64,000 bases of DNA from JAOARY01 sp045345765 (GCA_045345765.1 CP148265.1:1922001-1986000), one strand, 5' to 3'; numbered from the stretch's first letter, positions 35,389-44,019 are shown. Notes: generated by a model not told the origin, from the sequence alone. Numbers and translations are program-made.

Positions 35389-36576
35389 CTAAACAGCTCC
35401 TTTTAAGATATGACAGTAAAACTCATCTTCTAAGCAGAAGTTTTTAAGAAATTCATTATTAGTATCAAAGATTTTATAACAATTATACTTATTATCACTA
35501 TCATCTATCACTTCGTATTCATAATCTTTAGAAATTTCTCTATTCTTTTTTAGTCTTAAATAATAATCTCCATCTAATTTGCTACTGATATCTAATTCTT
35601 TATTTTCAATATCTATATCAAAATTTTTCTCATTTAATACATCCATCAAATCATTTAATATAGCACTACCTGTAGGAAGACTTCCAGCTCCGAGTGAACT
35701 AAACAACGAATCTTTAGTATCACCTTTTAGGCTAACTATATTAAAGGAATTATTGATATTAGAAAAAACATGTGAATTATCAACTAACATAGGACTAACA
35801 CCTATATTTAATACATCTAAATCTCTAAAATATCCTATTAATTTAGGTATTAAATTAAGTTTTTTGAAGGCTTTTATATCAAGTAAATTAATATCATCAA
35901 TACCTCTAGCTTCGATAAGATCTTCATTTATAAATACTCCTTTTGATATTGAAGATAAGATATTTATCTTTCTTTTTACATCTATACCTTTAACATCATC
36001 AGTAGGATCAGCCTCTGCAAAACCAAGTTTTTGCGCTTCTTTTAAACAATCATCATAAGATATATTTTCATTATACATCTTTGATAATATATAATTAGTA
36101 GTCCCGTTTAGTATTCCTTTGATTTCTGTTATAGAATCAAATCTACATTCTTCAATAAGTGGTTTTATAATCTTTGTACCACCAGCAACACTTCCTTCAA
36201 ATAAAAACATTACATTATTTTCTTTTGCAACTTTTAAAAACTCATCAAGATGCTTGGATACAACAGCTTTGTTAACTGTAATAACATGTTTCTTATTATT
36301 AAGAGCTTTTAATATGCATCTTCTTGGAAGTTCAATTCCGCCCATTGCTTCTATAACTATATGAATAGTTGGATCATCAACAATATCTAAAGGATTAGAA
36401 GAAAATATCATATTAGTTGAATTTCTTTTTTTGTAGATATCTCTAATAAGAGCCTTTTTAGGTATTATATTTTTATTAGTTGCTTTTAATATCCTCTGTT
36501 TATTTTTTGTTAAAATATCATAAACACCGCTGTTTACAACACCAAATCCTAAAAATCCTATATTTACATCATTCAT
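35389..36576 (-). CDS. hom: homoserine dehydrogenase
   Basis: A 395-residue NAD(P)H enzyme reducing aspartate semialdehyde to homoserine. The N-terminal Rossmann motif is GFLGFGVVNSGVYDIL. The substrate region VNKAVVSKH, the GSVAGGTKIIKPL segment and LNGTTNYILSKM are typical, as is EAQKLGFAEADPTDDVKGID. The C-terminal 90 residues replace the usual ACT domain with a shorter divergent stretch. It is the first gene behind the minus-strand SAM-I riboswitch. Confidence 0.94.
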   Translation of the reverse strand: MNDVNIGFLGFGVVNSGVYDILTKNKQRILKATNKNIIPKKALIRDIYKKRNSTNMIFSSNPLDIVDDPTIHIVIEAMGGIELPRRCILKALNNKKHVITVNKAVVSKHLDEFLKVAKENNVMFLFEGSVAGGTKIIKPLIEECRFDSITEIKGILNGTTNYILSKMYNENISYDDCLKEAQKLGFAEADPTDDVKGIDVKRKINILSSISKGVFINEDLIEARGIDDINLLDIKAFKKLNLIPKLIGYFRDLDVLNIGVSPMLVDNSHVFSNINNSFNIVSLKGDTKDSLFSSLGAGSLPTGSAILNDLMDVLNEKNFDIDIENKELDISSKLDGDYYLRLKKNREISKDYEYEVIDDSDNKYNCYKIFDTNNEFLKNFCLEDEFYCHILKGAV

Positions 36577-36687
36577 AATAACTCTCCTTTATATTCTTTT
36601 TGTTTTTTCGATTTATAAAATATCTATTAGTTTTTTTAAACAAAGGTTAAAACTCAAAATACTAAGTGTATAAAGGGATTTAGATAA

Positions 36688-36720
36688 TAAAAAAAGACCC
36701 TTTATGAGAAAGGATCTTTA
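36688..36720 (-). terminator. terminator of the hom SAM riboswitch
   Basis: On the minus strand AAAGATCCTTT/AAAGGGTCTTT with loop CTCAT is followed by T7. It forms the OFF state when SAM is bound. Confidence 0.85.
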
Positions 36721-36756
36721 GATAAAACGAATTACTTCACTTTATTAATATCTTTT

Positions 36757-36866
36757 CTCATCTTCCAAGTTTTAAACTTGCTGGAATTAGCACCTTTATC
36801 CATGATGATAATCATAGATGGTTGCCGAGACGTCTTAGGGCCAGTCCCTCAGTCTCTCTTGATGAG
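36757..36866 (-). promoter_or_regulatory. SAM-I (S-box) riboswitch upstream of hom-lysC
   Basis: Read on the minus strand, the P1 strands CTCATC/GATGAG close an aptamer. It contains the S-box core AGAGAGACTGAGGGACTGGC, then CGGCAACC and the GGTGCTAATTCC element. The terminator at 36720-36688 follows. Binding of S-adenosylmethionine should stop transcription of hom-lysC. Confidence 0.95.
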
Positions 36867-37009
36867 TAATTGATAAAATTATTATCAATTTTCTATTCAA
36901 TTTAAAAAATTAAAATTCATATTTGTATAAGAAATTAAAAAAATTATATTTATATTATATTTATATTTGTATGTGTTTGCTTTTTTTTTTTTAAGTATTT
37001 GAAATGAAT

Positions 37010-37036
37010 TGTATAATAAATAAAAACAACTGTCAA
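37010..37036 (-). promoter_or_regulatory. candidate promoter for hom-lysC
   Basis: Minus strand TTGACA (37036-37031), 15 bp, TATACA (37015-37010). The spacer is short, so this is tentative. The surrounding 36870-37270 region is AT-rich and otherwise empty. Confidence 0.35.
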
Positions 37037-37142
37037 GCAATAATTTATTAAAATTTTTAATTTTGCAAAAATTAATACCTAAAATTCGTTGAAATATTAA
37101 GAAAGCTAGATAAAAAAAATAAATTAATAAAAAAAATAATAC

Positions 37143-37172
37143 TTGACTTTTTTTTATAAAGCATTATATAAT
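37143..37172 (+). promoter_or_regulatory. promoter of the metF-metH operon
   Basis: TTGACT, 18 bp, TATAAT, about 105 bp before the SAM-I aptamer. Confidence 0.6.
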
Positions 37173-37276
37173 CGTTAACAACATAAAATATTAAAAAAAA
37201 CTATTATTTTTATTCATTAACATAAAAGAATATTATGTAGTTTAAATATTATAAAAAAACCTAAAAATTAAATATG

Positions 37277-37379
37277 ACTCTTATCAAGAGAGGCTGAGGG
37301 ACTGGCCCTTTGAAGCCCGACAACCGACCAATTGGCACGGTGTTAAATCCTGCAAAACTTATGTTTTGAAAGATGAGAA
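37277..37379 (+). promoter_or_regulatory. SAM-I (S-box) riboswitch upstream of metF
   Basis: P1 strands TCTTATC/GATGAGA enclose AAGAGAGGCTGAGGGACTGG, CCCGACAACC and TTGGCACGGTGTTAAATCC, all S-box signatures. AAAAGT after P1 can pair with ACTTTT in the terminator 5' arm, providing an antiterminator. Confidence 0.96.
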
Positions 37380-37395
37380 AAGTGTTTTTGATTAT

Positions 37396-37421
37396 AACTA
37401 CTTTTCTAAGTAGTTTTTTTA
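37396..37421 (+). terminator. terminator of the metF SAM riboswitch
   Basis: Arms AACTACTT/AAGTAGTT around TTCT, with T7. Confidence 0.9.
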
Positions 37422-37502
37422 TTTACATAAATTATTTGCAAAAATCCAAAGCATTTTTCATTGTAAGAGTTTTATAAATTGTTTATACAAGGAGAGATGA
37501 AA

Positions 37503-38384
37503 ATGTATTTGGACGAACTTTATAAAAAAAATGATTTTACTTTATCTTTTGAGATTTTTCCATTCAAAAAATGGTCAAACAAAAAAATCTATGAAATGTT
37601 ATTTGAATTATCAAAATTAAATCCAGACTTTATAAGTATAACTTATGGTGCAGGTGGAACTAAAAGAGGCTTAGCAACTTTAGATATTGCATCCGTTATA
37701 AAGGATGAATATAATATAGAACCGATGATTCATTTAACAGGAATTAATTCTTCAAAAGAAGAGATTGATGAGATTTTGGATGAAGTTAAAAGAAGAGATA
37801 TAAAAAACATATTAGCATTAAGAGGAGATATTAATAAAGATATAAATAAAAAAATTGAATTTGAATATGCAAAAGATTTAACTAAATATATCAAATCAAA
37901 GAATAAAGAAATAGTAATTGCTGGAGCTTGTTATCCACAAGGACATAGCGTTAATTCTAATATAGACGAGGAAATAGAACATCTAAAACAAAAGATTGAA
38001 GCAGGAGCGAAGTTTTTGATAACTCAATTATTCTTTGAAAATGAAAGATTCTATGAGTTTAAAGATAAATTAGTTAAGAAGAATATAAATATAGAAGTAA
38101 TACCAGGAATAATTCCAGTTACAAATAAAAAACAATTAAATAAAATAATAAGTCTATCAAATGCTTCTGTTCCAAAAGATTTGCTTAGAATATTAAATAA
38201 ATATGAAGATAATAAGCAAGCTTTAAAAGAAGCAGGAACTATATATACTTCAAAACAGATAATAGATTTACTTAGTTACAAGATTAAGGGGATACATCTA
38301 TATACATTAAATAATCATGAAATAACTAAAAAAATAAAAGATAATATAGATCCACTAATTAAATTAAATTCAAAAATAATTTAG
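37503..38384 (+). CDS. metF: 5,10-methylenetetrahydrofolate reductase
   Basis: Reduces methylene-THF to methyl-THF, the methyl donor for MetH. ATG 37503 is 8 nt after AAGGAG; ATG 37497 is too close and the upstream TTG precedes the site. This gives 293 residues. Signatures include FTLSFEIFPFK with its catalytic Glu, ISITYGAGGTKRG, MIHLTG, LALRGD and AGACYPQGH. It heads the operon metF, reactivation protein, metH behind a SAM riboswitch. Confidence 0.95.
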   Translation: MYLDELYKKNDFTLSFEIFPFKKWSNKKIYEMLFELSKLNPDFISITYGAGGTKRGLATLDIASVIKDEYNIEPMIHLTGINSSKEEIDEILDEVKRRDIKNILALRGDINKDINKKIEFEYAKDLTKYIKSKNKEIVIAGACYPQGHSVNSNIDEEIEHLKQKIEAGAKFLITQLFFENERFYEFKDKLVKKNINIEVIPGIIPVTNKKQLNKIISLSNASVPKDLLRILNKYEDNKQALKEAGTIYTSKQIIDLLSYKIKGIHLYTLNNHEITKKIKDNIDPLIKLNSKII

Positions 38385-38396
38385 TTAAGAACAAAA

Positions 38397-38428
38397 ATAA
38401 ACATAAAGAAATAAACATAAAGAAATAA
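38397..38428 (+). repeat. short 14-bp tandem repeat
   Basis: ATAAACATAAAGAA occurs twice in tandem, followed by a partial third copy in the metF to activation-domain spacer. Probably slippage in AT-rich DNA. Confidence 0.5.
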
Positions 38429-38522
38429 ATATCAATATATAAGTATAAAAATATCAGGAAATAAAAATAATAAATAAACGATGGAGATTGCTATTAAGAG
38501 TGTTTAAAAAGGTGGGAATAAA

Positions 38523-39176
38523 ATGTATGATGAGGTACTTAATTATTTGGGATATAAAAACCAAATTATAAATAAAGATTTAGAAAATACTATTAAAGAA
38601 ACTATTAATGAGGGTAAAAAACATATATCAGAGAAATTTGTAATCAAAAAATTTAAATTTAAATTAAAAAAAGATGGAATAAATCTAATAGATAATGATT
38701 TGGATTTTAAATCAAAGGATTTAAAAAAGCATCTAAAAGACTGTGAAGAAGTGATGATAATAGCTTTGAGTGTAGGATTTGAGATAGAAAGACTTATAAA
38801 TATGTACCAAACAAATGATATGTTAAAAGCATTAATATTAGATGCATTTGCCACTTCATATATAGAAAAATTCTGTGATAGAATACAAGAAGATGTAGAA
38901 AAAACACTAAAACCAAATAAAAAATATTTAACTTCAAGATTTAGTTGTGGTTATGGAGATTTTTTGTTGGAAGAACAAAAGAAAATAATAAAACTATTAG
39001 ATACTAAAAAAAGTATTGGTCTTTATTTATCATCATCAAATATATTAACACCAAAGAAATCAATAACAGCCTTTATAGGAATAAGTGATAAGAAGACCAA
39101 AAAACTTAAAAAATGTGAAAACTGTAATCTAAGATTCACTTGTTATCTAAATAAGGAGGACAATTCTTGTGATTAG
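38523..39176 (+). CDS. stand-alone MetH reactivation-domain protein with a Cys tail
   Basis: A 217-residue protein matching the activation domain of B12-dependent methionine synthase. The SAM-binding motif is RFSCGYGDFLL, followed by SSSNILTPKKSITAFIG. It would remethylate inactive cob(II)alamin on MetH. The MetH next door lacks this domain, so the enzyme is split between two genes that overlap by 8 nt. The C-terminal KCENCNLRFTC adds a CxxC-x5-C cluster of unknown role, possibly binding a metal. Confidence 0.88.
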   Translation: MYDEVLNYLGYKNQIINKDLENTIKETINEGKKHISEKFVIKKFKFKLKKDGINLIDNDLDFKSKDLKKHLKDCEEVMIIALSVGFEIERLINMYQTNDMLKALILDAFATSYIEKFCDRIQEDVEKTLKPNKKYLTSRFSCGYGDFLLEEQKKIIKLLDTKKSIGLYLSSSNILTPKKSITAFIGISDKKTKKLKKCENCNLRFTCYLNKEDNSCD

Positions 39177-41514
39177 AGATAAAATAGGCAAAGAATTTTT
39201 GCTCTTTGATGGAGCAATGGGAACAATGATATTAAAAAAAGGAATAAGAAATTATAATATACCAGAAGATTTGAATATCGATAACAAAGAAATTATAGAA
39301 GCTATACATAAAGAATATGTAGAATCAGGAGCAGATATAATAACAACAAATACTTTTGGTGCAAATAGATATAAGATAACAGATAGTAAATATTCTTTAG
39401 AGAAAATAATAAAAGAAGCTATAAATAGAGCAAAATCAGCAAATCCAAAATATATAGCTTACGATATAGGACCTCTTGGAATGTTATTAGAACCAATGGG
39501 GGAGCTTAGTTTTGAAGATGCATATGAAGCTTTTAAAGAACAGATATTAATAGCAAAAGACCATGTTGATTTGATTTTAATAGAAACAATAACAGATGTA
39601 TACGAAGCCAAAGCAGCAGTATTAGCAGCTAAAGAAAATTGTGATTTGCCTGTTGTTTGTACTATGTCATTTGAAGAAAGCAAAAGAACATTTTGTGGAA
39701 ATGATATAAAGACAATGATAAGTGTATTAGAAGGGCTTAATGTAGATGCACTTGGATTTAACTGTTCATTAGGGCCAAAAGCGATGTACAATTTATTAAA
39801 AGAATTATCAAAATTCGCATCAACTCCAATAATGGTACAAGCTAATGCAGGAATACCGACTATAGAAAATAACGAAACTGTATATAAAATGACTAAAGAA
39901 GAATACAAAAATGATGTATCGTTATTTTTGGATCTCAATGTATCTATAGTAGGTGGCTGTTGTGGTACTACTCCAGAATATATAGAAGAATTAAAGAATC
40001 TAATAAAAGATAAAAAAGTAAAACAAATAACTAATAAAGATATAACAATAATATCTTCACCTACTAAATCCATAGTATTAGAGGATTTGATATATCCAGT
40101 TGGAGAAAGAATCAATCCAACAGGTAAACCAATGTTAAAAGAAGCAATACTTAATGATGATTATGACTATATATTAAATATGGCAATAGAACAAAAGAAT
40201 GAAGGAGCTAAGATATTAGATGTTAATGCAGGAATACCAAAAACAGATGAGGTATCTAATTTAACTAATATGATTAGAAAAATTCAAAGCATAATAGATT
40301 TGCCATTACAAATAGATTCATCAAAAGCAAAGGTAATAGAATCAGCACTTAGAATATACAATGGAAAACCAATAGTTAATTCAGTATCAGCAGAAGATTC
40401 ATCCTTAGATAAAATACTGCCACTTATAAAAAAATATGGGGCATGTATAATAGGAATAGCTTTAGATGAAAACGGAATACCTCAAACTAAAGAAGGTAGA
40501 TTAAATGCAGCTAGAAAAATAGTAAATAAAGCAAAAGAATATGGAATAGACAAAAAAGATATAATAATAGACCCATTAGCACTAACAGTATCAAAGGAAA
40601 AAGAAAATACATTAGAAACTCTAAAATCATTAGAACTTATAAAAAATGAACTTGGAGTAAAAACAACCTTAGGAGTATCAAATGTATCATTTGGTCTACC
40701 AAAAAGAGAAAAAATAAATAAGACTTTTTTGGCGATGTCTTTATATAGTGGACTTAATTTTCCAATAGTTAATACAGGAAATAAAGAAATAATGGAATGT
40801 ATAAGAGTATCAAGGCTGTTAAAGGGACATAAAAACTCAGTAGATGAATTTCTAAAAATAAAGGATGATTATGATAGGGTACTCGGAAATGAAAAAGATG
40901 AAGACGAAAAATCTTTGTATGATTTGATAATAAACGGGACTCAAAAAGAAATTATAAAAAAGTATGAAAGCCTTGATCTAAAAGCACTTGATATAATAAA
41001 TAAATATGTTATACCTGCACTTGATAAGGTGGGGGATGATTATGAAAAAGAAGTAATATTTTTGCCACAATTAATAGATGCAGCCAAAAGAGCAGAAATT
41101 TTATTTGATAGGATAAAAAAAGATCATAAAGGTAGTGAATTTAAAAATAATAATAAAATAATTATGGCTACTGTAAAAGGTGATGTACATGATATTGGTA
41201 AGAATATAGTTAAATTCATACTTAGTAATTATGGTTATGAGATTATAGATCTTGGCAAGAATGTGGATAAGGAAGTTATAAAAGAAAGTATAATAAAAAC
41301 AAATGCTAAATTAGTAGGGCTTTCAGCACTTATGACAACAACTGTCGAATCTATGGAAGAAACAATTAATTATATTAGAAGTCTTAATTTGGATGTCAAA
41401 TTCTTTGTAGGTGGAGCTGTGCTTACAAAGGAATTAGCAGAGCAAATAGGAGCTGATTTTTATGCTAAGGATGCAAAGGAATCTGTTGATATAGCAAAAA
41501 AATTCTTTGGCTAA
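39169..41514 (+). CDS. metH: B12-dependent methionine synthase lacking the reactivation domain
   Basis: This 781-residue enzyme transfers methyl from methyl-THF via cobalamin to homocysteine. The homocysteine domain carries LLFDGAMGTM, GFNCSLGP and the zinc pair GGCCGTT. The pterin domain has YPVGERINPTGK and the helical cap follows. The B12 domain has GDVHDIGKN with the cobalt-ligand His and a C-terminal GGAVLTKE. The protein ends there. The start is GTG 39169, overlapping the preceding gene. Clostridial MetH is often split this way. Confidence 0.95.
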   Translation: MIRDKIGKEFLLFDGAMGTMILKKGIRNYNIPEDLNIDNKEIIEAIHKEYVESGADIITTNTFGANRYKITDSKYSLEKIIKEAINRAKSANPKYIAYDIGPLGMLLEPMGELSFEDAYEAFKEQILIAKDHVDLILIETITDVYEAKAAVLAAKENCDLPVVCTMSFEESKRTFCGNDIKTMISVLEGLNVDALGFNCSLGPKAMYNLLKELSKFASTPIMVQANAGIPTIENNETVYKMTKEEYKNDVSLFLDLNVSIVGGCCGTTPEYIEELKNLIKDKKVKQITNKDITIISSPTKSIVLEDLIYPVGERINPTGKPMLKEAILNDDYDYILNMAIEQKNEGAKILDVNAGIPKTDEVSNLTNMIRKIQSIIDLPLQIDSSKAKVIESALRIYNGKPIVNSVSAEDSSLDKILPLIKKYGACIIGIALDENGIPQTKEGRLNAARKIVNKAKEYGIDKKDIIIDPLALTVSKEKENTLETLKSLELIKNELGVKTTLGVSNVSFGLPKREKINKTFLAMSLYSGLNFPIVNTGNKEIMECIRVSRLLKGHKNSVDEFLKIKDDYDRVLGNEKDEDEKSLYDLIINGTQKEIIKKYESLDLKALDIINKYVIPALDKVGDDYEKEVIFLPQLIDAAKRAEILFDRIKKDHKGSEFKNNNKIIMATVKGDVHDIGKNIVKFILSNYGYEIIDLGKNVDKEVIKESIIKTNAKLVGLSALMTTTVESMEETINYIRSLNLDVKFFVGGAVLTKELAEQIGADFYAKDAKESVDIAKKFFG

Positions 41515-41604
41515 AAAACTAAATAGAAATACAAACTTATCATTTAGATTTTTTATAAAAAAGATTTGGTGAAGATTTTTAGCAAGAAAATAATATAATA
41601 TTTT

Positions 41605-41646
41605 AAGGTAGTAAGAAAATGAAAAAGCTCATTTTCTTACTACCTT
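41605..41646. terminator. convergent terminator after metH
   Basis: Perfect 18-bp arms at 41605-41622 and 41629-41646 with a 6-nt loop. The T-tracts are modest. It sits between metH and the convergent DUF3307-like gene and can serve both. Confidence 0.8.
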
Positions 41647-41663
41647 TATTGATATATAAGATA

Positions 41664-42485
41664 CTAAATAATTTTATAAAGAATATTATAGATTATGAAA
41701 GTATAAATAACACTAAGTAGTGTACCAAGTAAATAATATTCAGCAAATATTTTATTATCCATCATTTTAAATCTTGCTAATGATTTTATTGCGATAATAA
41801 AACCTATTGCTGATAAATCATTTTTAAATAGAAAAATAACTATTAAAGTTCTTTCAAAGATGCCAATATATCTACCTGTTTTGACTTCATCTATAAATGA
41901 TTTTTCTTCATCTGATAAATTATTTTTTAATAAATCATTTAGAATAGAATTATAATTACTAACACGTATATAAATTAAATTTAGAATTAAAGGAATAAAA
42001 TAAGCACCTGAAAAAGATATATATATAATTATAAAAATTAATTTGAAATTTAGAATATCAAAGCTATTATTTTTTAATAAATTGAAAAGTAAATAACTAA
42101 TAGAATTAAATTCAATTTTTATATTTTGTGTAAAGTATAAAATAATTATGATATGAAAGAATTGATCTATAAGAAATAACAAGATTGAAGATATTCTAAT
42201 TAGTTTGATTTTATTTGTAAATATTTTTTTAATAAGAATTAAAATATATTCTTTGAATAAATCGAAAATAATATGAATAACAATTATAAAAGATATTTTG
42301 GTTATTATTTGTTTATAGCTGTTAAATTGGATAAAAAGTAGTAATGTAGATGATGGAATTAAAATTTGAAAGAAATGAAAAAAATAACCTTTTAATTTCA
42401 GTTCTGATTTTAATTTTGTGGTATTATCTGTTTGTAAAATAAAATCTGATAAAGTATGTGAAATTAACATATATATAGCAAACAT
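41664..42485 (-). CDS. DUF3307-like polytopic membrane protein, partner of the SatD-like gene
   Basis: A 273-residue protein with about six or seven hydrophobic segments. The N-terminal HTLSDFILQTDNTTKLK carries the H-x3-D-x3-Q pattern I associate with DUF3307. Further buried polar residues are H71-x3-D75 and D107-Q-x2-H111. The C-terminal GRYIGIFER, IAIKSLARF and GTLLS also look conserved. The intramembrane His and Asp residues suggest metal or catalytic chemistry, but this is inference. Its ATG shares one base with the stop of the upstream SatD-like gene (TAATG), so the two are tightly coupled. Confidence 0.7.
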   Translation of the reverse strand: MFAIYMLISHTLSDFILQTDNTTKLKSELKLKGYFFHFFQILIPSSTLLLFIQFNSYKQIITKISFIIVIHIIFDLFKEYILILIKKIFTNKIKLIRISSILLFLIDQFFHIIIILYFTQNIKIEFNSISYLLFNLLKNNSFDILNFKLIFIIIYISFSGAYFIPLILNLIYIRVSNYNSILNDLLKNNLSDEEKSFIDEVKTGRYIGIFERTLIVIFLFKNDLSAIGFIIAIKSLARFKMMDNKIFAEYYLLGTLLSVIYTFIIYNILYKII

Positions 42486-43342
42486 TATAATATTGAACCC
42501 CTTTTTTTAATTATTTCAACTATGGATTGTAAAGCCTCAATTATATTAGAAATATTTGAATTAGATAATCTTTCATAGTAACTTGTAAGTGTTATATTTA
42601 ATTTTTTTTCTATAGATTTTGATTCCTCATTAGACAAATCTAATTTTATAGCTTCCCATTGTTTATCAGTAATTTTAGATAAATTAACATTTATCAACGA
42701 AAGGATATTGTTACAAATTAAATCGGAATGACTGTATTCGCTAAGAATCAAGCCATCATAATTTGTGCTTTTCTTTAATTTAGCTATACAATCACTAGCA
42801 TTCCAAAATATAGGACCATTCATATCCCAAGAATTTTTTTTGAGTTCAGAATCAAAACTACCAACACTTATGGCATATCGAAGTTTATAAGGTCTTAGAT
42901 GAGCTATAGCAGATATTAATAAGTATATAAAAATATCACTAAAAGGAATTATTATTTGGATTGCATCACCTTGTGATATGTGGAATTCTCTATTAGTATT
43001 ATAAATTTTATTAATAAAATTATTTAGATTTTTTACTTTTTCATTTAAGTCCTTGTTAAATTTTTTGTAATCAATTTTTGTAGATTTTATTATATCCATA
43101 CTGATAACAATATAATCTTGAATTTGTCCATAATCTGAATCTACAAGCATATATTGATCTCTTGCAATAAATTTTATTATATTATTTTGTTGTAATTCAT
43201 ATATAAGCGATTCAACTGAATTTTTTTTTATTGTATTATCAATATTTTTATAAAAATTATAAAAATCAGCTATGCTAATACTGTTGTATGATTTGAAATA
43301 TTCTTTGACTTCATTGATATGAAGATTTTTGGAATTAGTCAC
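42485..43342 (-). CDS. SatD-like protein: winged-helix domain plus nucleotidyl-cyclase-like domain
   Basis: GTG 43342 is chosen because AAGGGAGTGG precedes it and the promoter -10 box lies at 43372-43367; an in-frame ATG at 43387 is upstream of that promoter. This gives 285 residues. Residues 1-75 look like a winged helix. From residue 77, VISMDIIKST (D82), FHISQGDAIQIII (D126), RYAISVGSF and GPIFWNASDCIAKL follow the order of class III cyclase motifs (D-I-x-x-S/T; GD; G-I-x-x-G; V-N-x-A). The usual transition-state Arg is not seen. Overall it fits my memory of the SatD family. Catalytic activity is unproven. Confidence 0.65.
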   Translation of the reverse strand: MTNSKNLHINEVKEYFKSYNSISIADFYNFYKNIDNTIKKNSVESLIYELQQNNIIKFIARDQYMLVDSDYGQIQDYIVISMDIIKSTKIDYKKFNKDLNEKVKNLNNFINKIYNTNREFHISQGDAIQIIIPFSDIFIYLLISAIAHLRPYKLRYAISVGSFDSELKKNSWDMNGPIFWNASDCIAKLKKSTNYDGLILSEYSHSDLICNNILSLINVNLSKITDKQWEAIKLDLSNEESKSIEKKLNITLTSYYERLSNSNISNIIEALQSIVEIIKKRGSIL

Positions 43343-43366
43343 TTTAAGCCACTCCCTTCTAAAAAA

Positions 43367-43395
43367 ATAATAGCATAAAATTTCCAAAAGGTCAA
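43367..43395 (-). promoter_or_regulatory. promoter of the SatD-like/DUF3307-like operon
   Basis: Minus strand TTGACC (43395-43390), 17 bp, TATTAT (43372-43367). The leader is only about 20 nt. The iterons start 5 bp upstream of the -35 box, a position suited to an activator. Confidence 0.75.
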
Positions 43396-43400
43396 TAAAA

Positions 43401-43478
43401 TTCAGGGTTTTAACCCGTAAAATATAAGATTCAGGGTTTTGACCCGTAAAATATAAGATTCAGGGTTAAAACCCTGAA
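43401..43478. repeat. three 29-bp iterons with GGGTT/AACCC dyads
   Basis: Units start at 43401, 43430 and 43459, an exact 29-bp period. The first two share TTCAGGGTTTT(A/G)ACCCGT followed by AAAATATAAGA. The third is the near-perfect palindrome TTCAGGGTTAAAACCCTGAA. They fill the space between two divergent promoters. The likely binder is the winged-helix domain of the adjacent SatD-like protein, but this is inference. Confidence 0.8.
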
Positions 43479-43501
43479 TAGAAAAGAAATAAATAGTTAT
43501 A

Positions 43502-43530
43502 TTGTAAAAAAATTATTTTTGGATTAAAAT
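43502..43530 (+). promoter_or_regulatory. candidate promoter of the acetyltransferase gene at 43549
   Basis: TTGTAA, 17 bp, TAAAAT, starting 24 bp after the last iteron. The iterons could therefore control both directions. Confidence 0.5.
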
Positions 43531-43548
43531 AAATCAAGGGTGAGAAAT

Positions 43549-44007
43549 ATGGAAATAAAAATAAAAAATCTTAAAAAAGAACAAGTAAGGAGTATATTTG
43601 ATTGGAATTACCAAGGTGAATACAAGGTGTATAATATGCCTTCTATGGATTTGGCGATAAGAAATAATATAGGTATAGTAAATGATGACAAAAGAGATAA
43701 AGAATTTTTTTCTCTTTATGAAAATAACGATTTCATAGGTTATATAAGATTAATTGATCTTGAAGATATAATAAGCTTTGGAATAGGACTAAAACCTAAT
43801 TATTGTGGAAAAGGTTATAGCAACAAAGTTATGCCTAAAATTTTGGAGTACATAAAGGATAATTATAATGGAAAGGAAATAAGATTAATAGTTAGGAGTT
43901 TTAACAAAAGAGCTATAAAAGTATATGATAAATATGGATTTGAAGAAATAGGAACAGAATATATTAATAATATAGAATTTATTGTTATGAATAAAATCAT
44001 AGAATAA
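43549..44007 (+). CDS. GNAT-family N-acetyltransferase
   Basis: ATG 43549 follows AAGGGTGAG by about 5 nt, giving 152 residues; the GTG at 43540 is part of that site. The GNAT fold is clear in SFGIGLKPNYCGKGYSNKVM (motif A, acetyl-CoA loop) and VRSFNKRAIKVYDKYGFEEIG (motif B). The acceptor substrate is unknown. It is the first of three plus-strand genes divergent from the SatD-like operon. Confidence 0.85.
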   Translation: MEIKIKNLKKEQVRSIFDWNYQGEYKVYNMPSMDLAIRNNIGIVNDDKRDKEFFSLYENNDFIGYIRLIDLEDIISFGIGLKPNYCGKGYSNKVMPKILEYIKDNYNGKEIRLIVRSFNKRAIKVYDKYGFEEIGTEYINNIEFIVMNKIIE

Positions 44008-44019
44008 AGAAGGTGTATT

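Noticed and set aside
39459..40115. 218-codon minus-strand frame inside metH
   Set aside because: Antisense shadow; metH motifs are continuous on the plus strand.
41664..43342. prophage fragment because DUF3307-like genes occur in phages
   Set aside because: No capsid, integrase, lysis or replication phage gene lies nearby, and the pair has its own chromosomal-type promoter.
43343..43387. longer start for the SatD-like protein at 43387
   Set aside because: That start is upstream of the -10 box of the only good promoter, and the ribosome site lies just before GTG 43342.
43401..43478. CRISPR-like array because of regular 29-bp repeats
   Set aside because: The repeats are contiguous without unique spacers and overlap promoter space; an operator array explains them better.
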